Assembly (NCBI GenBank): GCA_007135795.1 | Contig: SLIE01000390.1 | Span: forward strand, 1 to 7,635 | DNA length: 7,635 nt | Direction: 5' to 3' | Source of the DNA: Desulfobacterales bacterium | Lineage (GTDB): Bacteria > Desulfobacterota > Desulfobacteria > Desulfobacterales > Desulfosalsimonadaceae | Part shown: positions 1-6,219 of the stretch, one piece after another | How positions within the stretch are numbered: the first letter of the stretch is position 1 | Layout of the letters: every line of letters begins with the position of its first letter | Notes under the pieces: model-generated | What the model saw: the letters and a program-made list of their open reading frames with translations, nothing else | What the model was told of the DNA's origin: nothing | Database searches by the model: none | Made by a program: the position numbers and the translations under genes

Positions 1-1
1 G

Positions 2-73
2 CCGGCAAGAAGTTATGACAATCACCGTCTCTACATCAGTCTGACTGCCGGAAAAGAGCTTTTGAGATGGTGA
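2..73 (+). CDS. 3' end of an upstream gene, probably an outer-membrane beta-barrel protein (partial)
   Basis: The frame beginning at base 2 is open from the window edge to a TGA at 71-73 and encodes 23 residues, including SYDNHRLYISLTAGKELLRW. The polar/hydrophobic alternation (RLYISLTA) and the terminal aromatic Trp resemble the last strand and C-terminal signal of outer-membrane beta-barrels. Outer-membrane proteins commonly sit beside Wzz-like and kinase genes in exopolysaccharide loci, which fits this position. The other two forward frames stop at 16-18 and 42-44, so they would give shorter tails. With so few residues the family assignment is an inference. The call that some gene ends here is firmer than the call of what it is. 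Confidence 0.45.
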   Translation, partial: PARSYDNHRLYISLTAGKELLRW

Positions 74-88
74 TGACAGAAACATTCA

Positions 89-111
89 TGATTAATATTT
101 ATGCTTAATCA
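89..111. promoter_or_regulatory. AT-rich inverted repeat upstream of the chain-length gene (candidate operator)
   Basis: TGATTAA (89-95) and TTAATCA (105-111) form a perfect 7-bp dyad around a 9-nt centre. No T-run follows, so it does not look like an intrinsic terminator for the preceding gene. It lies 62 nt before the next start codon, a reasonable place for an operator. No binding protein can be named. Confidence 0.3.
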
Positions 112-114
112 CGG

Positions 115-138
115 GGATTGCAGGATTGCATTGATGCA
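115..138 (+). repeat. Tandem 8-bp direct repeat with a degenerate third copy
   Basis: GGATTGCA occurs twice head to tail (115-122, 123-130) and is followed by TTGATGCA (131-138), which keeps five of eight bases. The set lies between the AT-rich dyad and the chain-length start codon. It could be an iterated protein-binding site or chance. The GG/GC pairs here are spaced 11, 12 or 13 nt apart, so they do not make a sigma-54 promoter. Confidence 0.35.
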
Positions 139-172
139 CAACCGCAACTTTAAATGCTTTAAGAGTGAATAA

Positions 173-1759
173 ATGAATACAGAACTGCCTCAGACCGATG
201 TCGTAAAAAAACATGCGAATCTTCTTTTTGATTGGCATAAACTGATTATTTTCTGTCTTTTATTGGCCGTTTCTTATGGATATGCCACTTATCTCAGGAT
301 GCCGAAAATTTATGAATCAAAAGCATCCATAGTCTATCAACAGCAACGGATCAATCCCAGCAGGCTCTCGCCGGACGATGAAAAGCAATTCGGGGAGATG
401 GTCAATACAACGACCCAGCAGGTTATGAGTCGATCCAGCCTTGAACGGATCATAAGAGAATTCGATCTTTATCCCGAAATGCGGGCAACAAGACCCATAG
501 AAGATGTTGTTGAACAAATGCGTAACCGGCATGTCTTTGTGGAAATGGGTCGTGGCAAGGGGAATGTGTTCACAGTTGCTTACCAGGGCAGAGACCCGCA
601 AAAAGCAATGCGGGTGGCCAATGCCCTTGCATCGAGATTTATCGAGGAAAATCTCAGGCTCCGGGAAGAACGTGTTATGGGAACCACCCGGTATATCCAG
701 GACGAACTCCGTATGTCCAAGGAGGTTCTCGATAAGCAGGAAGCGGAAATGCGGGATTACAAGCTCAAGCATTACAATGAAATGCCGGATCAGCGCGCCT
801 CGAATATGTCCCGTTTAAATGCCCTTCAGGAACAGCTTCAGGCGACGCAACGGCGGATGCACGAACTCGAGCAGACGCGAATGCTTATTTCCGAACAGAT
901 CGAGAATCGCAGGGATCTTTCAAGGTTGAGAGCCGGATCCGTCGATATGGGAACAGCTTCTGAAAGGGGTCGCGGACGGGATGATCTCTCAGAGGCGCGA
1001 AGGCATCTCCAGGAGATGCTTTCAAGATATACTTCGGAGCATCCGGCTGTCAAGAGAGCTGAAAATCGTGTCAGACAGCTCGAAGCGGACCGTGCAGGAT
1101 TTATGGGGCAACAAGATGAAAGTGCGGATGGGCAAAATGGCGCGGGTCTCACGCCGGAAGAACATGACCCCCGCATTAATGAGCTTCTTGTTCAACTCCG
1201 GGAAATCGAGATGAATATGCAAACGTTACATTCCGATTCCGGAAGAATTCGGGAACAGATGGAAAAATTCCAGGAATGGATCGATATGGCGCCTGTGCGG
1301 GAAGCTGAATGGTCCGCACTGACAAGGGATTACAATCAGCTGAGAAACTACCATGACAACCTCCTCTCCCAGAGTCTTGCCGCGGAAGCCGCGGAAAGCC
1401 TTGAAAAGCGACAGCAAGGGAGCCAGTTCAGGGTTGTAGATGCCGCATATTTGCCGACAACGCCTGTCAAGGGATCGTTCACCAAAATCCTATTTATGGC
1501 AATCGGGGGAGGTCTTGCAGCGGGCGTGGGGATTGTGGTATTGTTCAGTTTTCTGGACACGTCGTTCAAAGATGCAAGAGAGATAGAGGACTACCTGGAG
1601 ATTCCTGTAACCTGCGCCATTCCGCAAATTGTCACAAGAGAGGAGCAAAAGCGGCAAACCTTTAAAAACTCTTTATGGTTTTTGCTTTTCGGGGGATGGC
1701 TGCTGTCCATAATAGCCGCCACAGTCTATTTCTATATGCAGGGCGAGATCATTATTTAG
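173..1759 (+). CDS. Wzz/GumC-family polysaccharide chain-length determinant (exosortase-associated type)
   Basis: This is an inner-membrane polysaccharide co-polymerase of 528 aa that would set chain length and link the periplasmic export machinery to the tyrosine kinase. Residues 23-40 form the first membrane helix. A long periplasmic region follows, rich in charged coiled coil (about 160-305 and 335-415). The proline motif LPTTPVKG (427-434) precedes the second helix (about 438-460). The cytoplasmic stretch 461-500, with LDTSFKDAREIEDYL, is the GumC-type tail expected to contact the kinase. A third helix (about 501-521) ends the protein; as I recall, members of the exosortase-associated subfamily share this layout. 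The ATG follows a purine-rich AAGAG, and no upstream in-frame start looks better. The kinase gene follows after 52 nt, so co-transcription is likely. The family is certain; the XrtA-specific subfamily is inferred from layout and neighbours. Confidence 0.9.
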   Translation: MNTELPQTDVVKKHANLLFDWHKLIIFCLLLAVSYGYATYLRMPKIYESKASIVYQQQRINPSRLSPDDEKQFGEMVNTTTQQVMSRSSLERIIREFDLYPEMRATRPIEDVVEQMRNRHVFVEMGRGKGNVFTVAYQGRDPQKAMRVANALASRFIEENLRLREERVMGTTRYIQDELRMSKEVLDKQEAEMRDYKLKHYNEMPDQRASNMSRLNALQEQLQATQRRMHELEQTRMLISEQIENRRDLSRLRAGSVDMGTASERGRGRDDLSEARRHLQEMLSRYTSEHPAVKRAENRVRQLEADRAGFMGQQDESADGQNGAGLTPEEHDPRINELLVQLREIEMNMQTLHSDSGRIREQMEKFQEWIDMAPVREAEWSALTRDYNQLRNYHDNLLSQSLAAEAAESLEKRQQGSQFRVVDAAYLPTTPVKGSFTKILFMAIGGGLAAGVGIVVLFSFLDTSFKDAREIEDYLEIPVTCAIPQIVTREEQKRQTFKNSLWFLLFGGWLLSIIAATVYFYMQGEIII

Positions 1760-1798
1760 TCAGTAAGGCGCAGCGTGCCTGCCGGGCAAACAGTTGAG

Positions 1799-1804
1799 AA
1801 GGAG
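1799..1804 (+). promoter_or_regulatory. Ribosome binding site of the tyrosine kinase gene
   Basis: AAGGAG lies 7 nt before the ATG at 1812 and is the best Shine-Dalgarno match in the operon. It supports the start at 1812 over the in-frame Met codon at 1821. Confidence 0.75.
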
Positions 1805-1811
1805 CGTTTAG

Positions 1812-2675
1812 ATGGGCAAAATGTCAAAAGCATTTGAAAAATCTTATTCCAAGCAAAAAGGTGCGGAACCAACGGACCAAGAATCATTCCTTCGGAGAAA
1901 CAGGGAGCAAGACCTTTCCTCCAAAACATTACCTGCTAAATTTATCGGGGTGAAGGGTTTTTTTGAAAATGAAAAATGGGATGTGCGCCTGAAGATGTCT
2001 ACCGACCCCCATTCGCCATGGTTTGAAAGTTTCAGGCGTTTAAGAACGCCCATTTTATATCCGACATCTGGTAATAAGCCCAAAACAATTCTTGTTACCA
2101 GCGTAGCACCACACGAAGGCAAAGGGTTTATCTGCGCCAATTTGGGAATTGCCATTGCACAGGACATGGAGCATCATGCGCTTATGCTTGATTGTGATTT
2201 CCGAAACCCCTCTCTTGCGCAACTTTTTGGTGTGCACGGAGAAACAGGCCTGGTTGACCATTTAAAAAATAACATTGATCTTTCGATGCTTATCCGAAAA
2301 ACCGGGCAAGCCAAGCTTTCTTTGTTGCCGTGTGGAAAGCCGCCGAGAAACCCGTCTGAAATATTGAGCTCAAACCGGATGAAGACCCTTATAAAAGAGG
2401 TATCCGAACGTTACGAAGATCGGATTATCCTGTTTGACAGCCCCCCCAATATCGTTGCTTCCGAAACCGGTATATTGGCGAAAGCTCTGGATGGGGTAAT
2501 TCTTGTGGTCAGGCACGGTATTACGAAAAAAGAACTTGTTAAAAAGTTTGTCGATTCAATCGGTCCCGAAAAGTTGCTCGGTCTTGTTTATAATGGTTAT
2601 CCACAGAATACATTTGAATCGTTTATCGATAAGAAGATGGGGTATGGATATGACTACAGCAGTTACTATAAATAG
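1812..2675 (+). CDS. BY-type tyrosine autokinase (CpsD/CapB family) with a non-canonical P-loop
   Basis: This is a cytoplasmic partner of the chain-length protein, 287 aa. Bacterial tyrosine kinases of this family cycle between phosphorylated and free states to control polymer length and export. The N-terminus (MGKMSKAFEK) resembles the short helix of exosortase-associated autokinases. The SFRRLRTPI segment (73-81) precedes the nucleotide-binding core, as in the family. Walker A is SVAPHEGKGF (97-106): Lys104 is kept, but the usual PGEGK[ST] has become PHEGKG. Codons CAC and GGG are clear in the DNA. Walker A' is LMLDCDFRNP (124-133), with both Asp residues present. Walker B is IILFDSPP (205-212). 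The C-terminus carries a tyrosine cluster (Tyr278, 280, 282, 285, 286), the normal autophosphorylation tail. The reading frame is intact. Weakened ATP/Mg binding is possible, but the rest of the protein looks functional. The family is certain; full kinase activity is in doubt. Confidence 0.92.
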   Translation: MGKMSKAFEKSYSKQKGAEPTDQESFLRRNREQDLSSKTLPAKFIGVKGFFENEKWDVRLKMSTDPHSPWFESFRRLRTPILYPTSGNKPKTILVTSVAPHEGKGFICANLGIAIAQDMEHHALMLDCDFRNPSLAQLFGVHGETGLVDHLKNNIDLSMLIRKTGQAKLSLLPCGKPPRNPSEILSSNRMKTLIKEVSERYEDRIILFDSPPNIVASETGILAKALDGVILVVRHGITKKELVKKFVDSIGPEKLLGLVYNGYPQNTFESFIDKKMGYGYDYSSYYK

Positions 2676-2742
2676 CAGTATCCGTATAAGCGATGGTTTC
2701 AATCGATGCCCATCTTAACTACTCGAAAGAACATCTTTTGAA

Positions 2743-2771
2743 TTGTGTCTCACACTTTTCCGTAGTATAAA
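2743..2771 (+). promoter_or_regulatory. Weak sigma-70-like promoter candidate upstream of the glycosyltransferase
   Basis: TTGTGT (2743-2748) and TATAAA (2766-2771) are separated by 17 nt. The -10 box matches five of six consensus bases, the -35 box only three. It lies between the kinase stop and the palindromic repeat, so transcripts would run through the repeat into the glycosyltransferase gene. In AT-rich DNA such a match can arise by chance. Confidence 0.25.
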
Positions 2772-2805
2772 TCAGTATGCACTCGTATAAAGCCACAAAA
2801 TCAGG

Positions 2806-2936
2806 GAAGATGGCTATGTTTAAAGTTCTATATACAAGTGTAGCGATTTTTTATTTGCGATAGCGTGCATATAGTACCCCGAGAATATTAACACCTCTAC
2901 AACGAAAGCAGACGGTACGTTTTGCGACGCCATCAT
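2806..2936 (+). repeat. Palindromic intergenic repeat, copy A (degraded)
   Basis: This stretch aligns along its length with 4441-4576, most strongly over its first 75 nt. Shared blocks include GAAGATGGCTA, ATATACAAG, ATTTGCGAT, CATATAGTA, CTACAACGAA and GCGACGCCATC or its equivalent. The ends are imperfect inverted repeats (GATGGC near 2809, GCCATC at 2929-2934). The left inner arm GTAGCGATTTT (2840-2850) is intact, but its partner is decayed to CTCTAC (2895-2900), so this copy folds less well than copy B. It ends 30 nt before the glycosyltransferase start. No transposase is encoded; it resembles a MITE- or REP-like element. Confidence 0.75.
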
Positions 2937-2966
2937 TCAGAACAAACAAAATAAAAGTTAGACCGA

Positions 2967-4346
2967 ATGCCATATATACTAAAAAAATATTACCCCTTAC
3001 GAAATATAATTTTTATTTTAGGTGAGGGGTTGCTTATTTTTGTAATCATAAATGCTGTTTTTATTTCCTGGTCCGGATATGAAAGTTACCATGCGTTAGC
3101 TTTTATGTATGTTCTCAAGGCGATTATTGTCACCCTGGCGTTCCAGCTGTGCTTTTATTATTTCGATCTCTATGACCATTCCATAATACCGAAATTTTCC
3201 GAACATCTGCTGCAGGTGCTTCAGGCCCTTGGTTTTGGTTGCATCATCCTTGCGCTTACTTACTTTCTCTTTCCATTTCTCGCAATTCCCACATGGATTT
3301 TCTGGTCCGGGATAGTCATGGCCGGCACCGGTGTTGTTTCATGGCGTTATTTTTATTTCAAATCCCTTGAACGTCATATGTTTACGCATCCCATAGCAGT
3401 GATCGGCACCGGAAGAGTTGCCGGGGAAATTGTCTCGGCCATCGAAGACCGAAAGGATTCCGGCTTTACGATTGTCTGTTTTGTCGGAGAGGAAAATCCC
3501 GAGGTTGTCCCGGTCGGCACCCGGGTTTATGCTGAAGTGGAGGAGCTTTATGACCTCTGTGCCCTCCGAAGGATTGAAAAGATAGTGATAGCCGTGGATG
3601 AAAAACGCGGCATGCCCATGCACACTCTTATACGATACAAGTTTATGGGAATACAGGTAATAGATGTGGTGGGATTCTACGAAGACCTCACAGGAAAAGT
3701 GATGGTTGAGCGAGTAAATCCATCGTGGCTGCTGTTTTCTGACGGTTTTTACGTGAGCATTACGAAAAGAGGCATTAAAAGGATAATGGATATTTCCGTC
3801 GCATCGGTAATGTTATTGATCTCCTTGCCGATATTTGTTGTTAGCGCAATTGTTATAAAGCTTGAGTCTCCGGGAGAGGTTTTTTATCGCCAGGAGCGGG
3901 TGGGGAAAAACGGGAAAATATTCAGAATCGTTAAGTTTAGATCCATGAGTGCAGATGCGGAAAAAGACGGTCCCGTGTGGGCCAGTACCACAGACGACCG
4001 GGTGACGCGATACGGTCGGTTTATGCGGAAGACCCGCATAGACGAATTGCCCCAGTTGTTTAATGTTCTCAAAGGAGAGATGTCTTTTGTCGGACCCAGG
4101 CCCGAGCGCCCTGTATTTGTGGAGGAATTGGCTAAAAATATACCATTTTACACCATCCGGCAAATGGTAAAACCAGGCATTACCGGCTGGGCTCAGGTTT
4201 CTTATCCATATGGTGCCTCCATGGAGGATGCACTGCGAAAGCTTGAATACGATCTTTATTATATTAAAAATTTATCAATTGGGATGGATCTTGCGACCAT
4301 ATTTCAGACAATCAAGGTGGTGTTGTTTCAAAAAGGCGCACGATAG
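2967..4346 (+). CDS. Exosortase-associated undecaprenyl-phosphate sugar phosphotransferase (initiating glycosyltransferase)
   Basis: This 459-aa membrane enzyme would transfer a hexose-1-phosphate from a UDP-sugar to undecaprenyl phosphate, the first step of repeat-unit assembly. The N-terminal half has about four membrane helices (12-32, 44-66, 84-103, 107-127). A Rossmann-like segment follows, with IAVIGTGRVA (143-152). The subfamily-typical block GFYEDLTGKVMVERVNPSW spans 236-254. The catalytic bacterial sugar transferase domain runs from about 268 to the end, beginning with membrane helix 274-297. It contains SPGEVFYRQERVGKNGKIFR (301-320), KFRSM (323-327), RIDELPQL (357-364) with the Asp359-Glu360 pair, SFVGPRPERP (373-382) and KPGITGWAQV (402-411). 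The ending VVLFQKGAR is normal for full-length members. This pattern closely matches, from memory, the XrtA/PEP-CTERM glycosyltransferase group (TIGR03013-like). The ATG at 2967 lacks a good Shine-Dalgarno. The donor sugar cannot be read from sequence. Confidence 0.93.
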   Translation: MPYILKKYYPLRNIIFILGEGLLIFVIINAVFISWSGYESYHALAFMYVLKAIIVTLAFQLCFYYFDLYDHSIIPKFSEHLLQVLQALGFGCIILALTYFLFPFLAIPTWIFWSGIVMAGTGVVSWRYFYFKSLERHMFTHPIAVIGTGRVAGEIVSAIEDRKDSGFTIVCFVGEENPEVVPVGTRVYAEVEELYDLCALRRIEKIVIAVDEKRGMPMHTLIRYKFMGIQVIDVVGFYEDLTGKVMVERVNPSWLLFSDGFYVSITKRGIKRIMDISVASVMLLISLPIFVVSAIVIKLESPGEVFYRQERVGKNGKIFRIVKFRSMSADAEKDGPVWASTTDDRVTRYGRFMRKTRIDELPQLFNVLKGEMSFVGPRPERPVFVEELAKNIPFYTIRQMVKPGITGWAQVSYPYGASMEDALRKLEYDLYYIKNLSIGMDLATIFQTIKVVLFQKGAR

Positions 4347-4364
4347 ACGTGAAATTCTGAAAAA

Positions 4365-4411
4365 TTGTGCGTAATGAAGATATTGGACTTTTTACGAAGC
4401 CGTCAAAGTTT
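4365..4411 (+). repeat. Second intergenic repeat unit (47 nt), copy 1
   Basis: It begins 19 nt after the glycosyltransferase stop and aligns without gaps to 6937-6983. Both share TTGTGCGTAAT, AAGATA, TTTTACGAA and CGTCAA. Its right half (GACTTTTTACGAAGCCGTCA) also resembles the right end of the palindromic repeat at 4552-4570, so the two repeat types share a terminal module. The element may extend left to about 4350. It is non-coding and may form part of a transcript leader or terminator. Confidence 0.65.
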
Positions 4412-4440
4412 GACAAGTTCGAAAAACTCTCAAAAACGGT

Positions 4441-4576
4441 GAAGATGGCTAAGTTAAAAGTTCCATATACAAGGCGTAGTGATTTTTCATTTGCGATGGC
4501 ATACATATAGTATTCCGAGTGAATGTAAAATCGCTACAACGAAGTAGATGGGGCTTTTTACGACGCCATCAAAGTT
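4441..4576 (+). repeat. Palindromic intergenic repeat, copy B (intact long hairpin)
   Basis: This is the better preserved partner of 2806-2936. It folds in three nested layers: GATGGC (4444-4449) with GCCATC (4565-4570) and AAAAG (4456-4460) with CTTTT (4554-4558); GTAGTGATTTT (4476-4486) with AAAATCGCTAC (4527-4537), which is 11 bp including one G-U pair; and a tip ATAC-ATATA-GTAT (4501-4513). The middle part CATTTGCG/CGAGTGAATG adds imperfect pairing. Terminal inverted repeats without any reading frame suggest a small non-autonomous element or a structured RNA. An ATG at 4548 lies inside it and opens in frame with the sigma-54 activator downstream. Confidence 0.8.
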
Positions 4577-4625
4577 TATTTATTGTTTGTATCATGCTGC
4601 TCAGATTGAAACCATGGTGATTGCA

Positions 4626-6128
4626 ATGCGTGAAATAGCGACAAGCACAGAACAGGAAATTAGCAGACTTTCTAACAATAACAAATCGTTGTTTGACTTA
4701 TTGCCGGATATGCTCTTCATTATCAAGGATGATTTTGTCATTGAACGTATGAATCAGGCTGCTATCAGGCGGTTTAGCAACCAGCAGGGAAGAAAATGCT
4801 ATGAGGTCATTGTAGGGTCCGGTAGTCCTTGCACACTCGAGATATGCCCGTTCAATTGTACGAATGGCCAGCAGTATTATGGAAAGGTATTTGAAAGAAA
4901 ATTGAGTGATTCCTTTTATGTGGAATACAGTCATGTGCCTTTTGAAGGGTATAGTGATGATCATTTGACATTGTTGATTCTGAAAGATACCACCCAGAAA
5001 AAACTGGATGAAATTGAACTTGAGAAATACAGCAAGAATATCGAGAAAGTTCTGGAGGAAAAAATCGCTGTACTGAAAGAAAGCGAGATCGAGCGTCAAC
5101 AGCTATACAAAGAATTGAATTACCTGAAAAATGAAACTGAGCGGTTTGCCGGCAAGGAAAAGATGATCGGCGAAAGCAAGCCGATTCGGGCACTTCGGGC
5201 AATGATCTATCAGGTAGCGGACTCTTCCGCTACGATTCTCATTAGCGGGGAATCCGGTACCGGGAAAGAACTGGTGGCCGATCTTGTTTATAAGCACAGC
5301 AACCGGGTAGGGAAGCCTTATCTCAAGTTCAACTGCGCCGCTGTATCGGAAAGCCTTCTCGAGAGCGATTTATTCGGATATGAAAAAGGGGCCTTTACCG
5401 GAGCAACAGTTGCCCATAAAGGAAAATTCGAGGAAGCCGATGGAGGAACTATTTTTCTTGATGAAATCGGTGATATCAGTCCCAAAATGCAATCAGGGCT
5501 TTTACGCGTGCTGCAGGAAGGCGAGATCCTGAGAGTCGGTTCCAACAGACCGATATCAGTCGATGTGCGGATTATTGCCGCAACGAATACGGATCTTGAG
5601 GAAGCAGTTGAAAAAAGAAAATTTCGTGAAGACCTCTATTATCGCCTCAATGTCATTAATCTTCGGCAGGTTCCCTTGCGAGAGAGGAAGGACGACATTA
5701 TTCTACTTGCTACGAATTTTCTTGTGAAGTACAGAGAGCGATTCAAAAAGGAAGTAACTTTCCTGCCCAATAGCGTGGTCGAACAGCTTTTGGCTTATGA
5801 TTGGCCGGGTAATGTGCGGGAGTTGGAAAATGTTATACAACGGGCGGTCTTGCTATCCAGGGAAGGGATGATTTCGCCGGCCGACCTGGGTATCCGGCAA
5901 AACAGGGGAATTCCGGAAAAAACGTCCCATTTACCGTTCCCCGAAAAGTATATCAATCAGCCGTTAAAGGAAAGTGTCTCTTTATTTGAAGCCATGATTA
6001 TTTCCACTGCAATAAAAGAATCTTCAGGTAAGGTGGAAACAGTCTGCCAACAACTGGGACTTGCTAAGACCACACTTTATGAAAAGCTTAAACGGTATGG
6101 CATAGCCTCGAGACAATCAGACAAATAG
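4626..6128 (+). CDS. PAS-domain sigma-54-dependent transcriptional activator (AAA+ / Fis-type HTH)
   Basis: This cytoplasmic enhancer-binding protein uses ATP hydrolysis to open sigma-54 promoters. Counting from 4626 (500 aa), a PAS sensor covers about 20-122 and carries Cys58, Cys69, Cys74 and Cys78. A coiled-coil linker spans about 125-175. The AAA+ domain has Walker A GESGTGKE (208-215), the sigma-54 contact loop GAFTGA (255-260), Walker B GGTIFLDE (273-280), the arginine-finger region FREDLYYRL (333-341) and sensor II WPGNVREL (393-400). A Fis-type helix-turn-helix covers about 452-494 (VCQQLGLAKTTLYEKLKRYG). There is no receiver domain, so the PAS domain probably senses directly. The longest frame starts at 4548, but that ATG lies in the repeat and has no clear ribosome site. 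GGTGA (4616-4620), 5 nt before ATG 4626, favours 4626; 4614 is a second option. Targets are probably the two sigma-54 promoters downstream. Confidence 0.93.
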   Translation: MREIATSTEQEISRLSNNNKSLFDLLPDMLFIIKDDFVIERMNQAAIRRFSNQQGRKCYEVIVGSGSPCTLEICPFNCTNGQQYYGKVFERKLSDSFYVEYSHVPFEGYSDDHLTLLILKDTTQKKLDEIELEKYSKNIEKVLEEKIAVLKESEIERQQLYKELNYLKNETERFAGKEKMIGESKPIRALRAMIYQVADSSATILISGESGTGKELVADLVYKHSNRVGKPYLKFNCAAVSESLLESDLFGYEKGAFTGATVAHKGKFEEADGGTIFLDEIGDISPKMQSGLLRVLQEGEILRVGSNRPISVDVRIIAATNTDLEEAVEKRKFREDLYYRLNVINLRQVPLRERKDDIILLATNFLVKYRERFKKEVTFLPNSVVEQLLAYDWPGNVRELENVIQRAVLLSREGMISPADLGIRQNRGIPEKTSHLPFPEKYINQPLKESVSLFEAMIISTAIKESSGKVETVCQQLGLAKTTLYEKLKRYGIASRQSDK

Positions 6129-6131
6129 AAA

Positions 6132-6146
6132 TGGCTTGCTTTTTGC
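6132..6146 (+). promoter_or_regulatory. Sigma-54 (-24/-12) promoter of the PilZ gene
   Basis: TGGCTTGCTTTTTGC matches the sigma-54 consensus TGGCACGNNNNTTGC, with the invariant GG (6133-6134) and GC (6145-6146) exactly 10 nt apart. It begins 4 nt after the stop codon of the sigma-54 activator. Transcription would start near 6158, which leaves about 60 nt of leader before the ATG at 6220. Confidence 0.72.
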
Positions 6147-6219
6147 ATAAGTATCCTTGGTGGCAGTCGTATTTGGGCGTTACGAACCTAAAGGAATATC
6201 TTCGGAACTCGGGAATAGT

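Noticed and set aside
113..137. Possible sigma-54 promoter before the chain-length gene
   Set aside because: Every GG-to-GC spacing in this stretch is 11, 12 or 13 nt; the sigma-54 element needs exactly 10.
317..1569. Several minus-strand and alternate-frame open frames inside the chain-length gene
   Set aside because: They overlap a well-supported coding region, lack recognisable domains, and read as shadows of its codon bias.
1760..1798. Short GC-rich hairpin between the chain-length and kinase genes
   Set aside because: The GGC/GCC pairing is only about 4 bp with mismatches and no T-run, so it is not distinguishable from chance.
2692..2714. GATGG/CCATC stem after the kinase stop as a terminator
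   Set aside because: Only 5 bp with a 13-nt loop and no T-run, so it is too weak to call.
2806..4576. CRISPR array or insertion sequence as an explanation for the repeats
   Set aside because: The copies are more than 1.6 kb apart with genes between, have no short regular repeat-spacer pattern, and no transposase frame is present.
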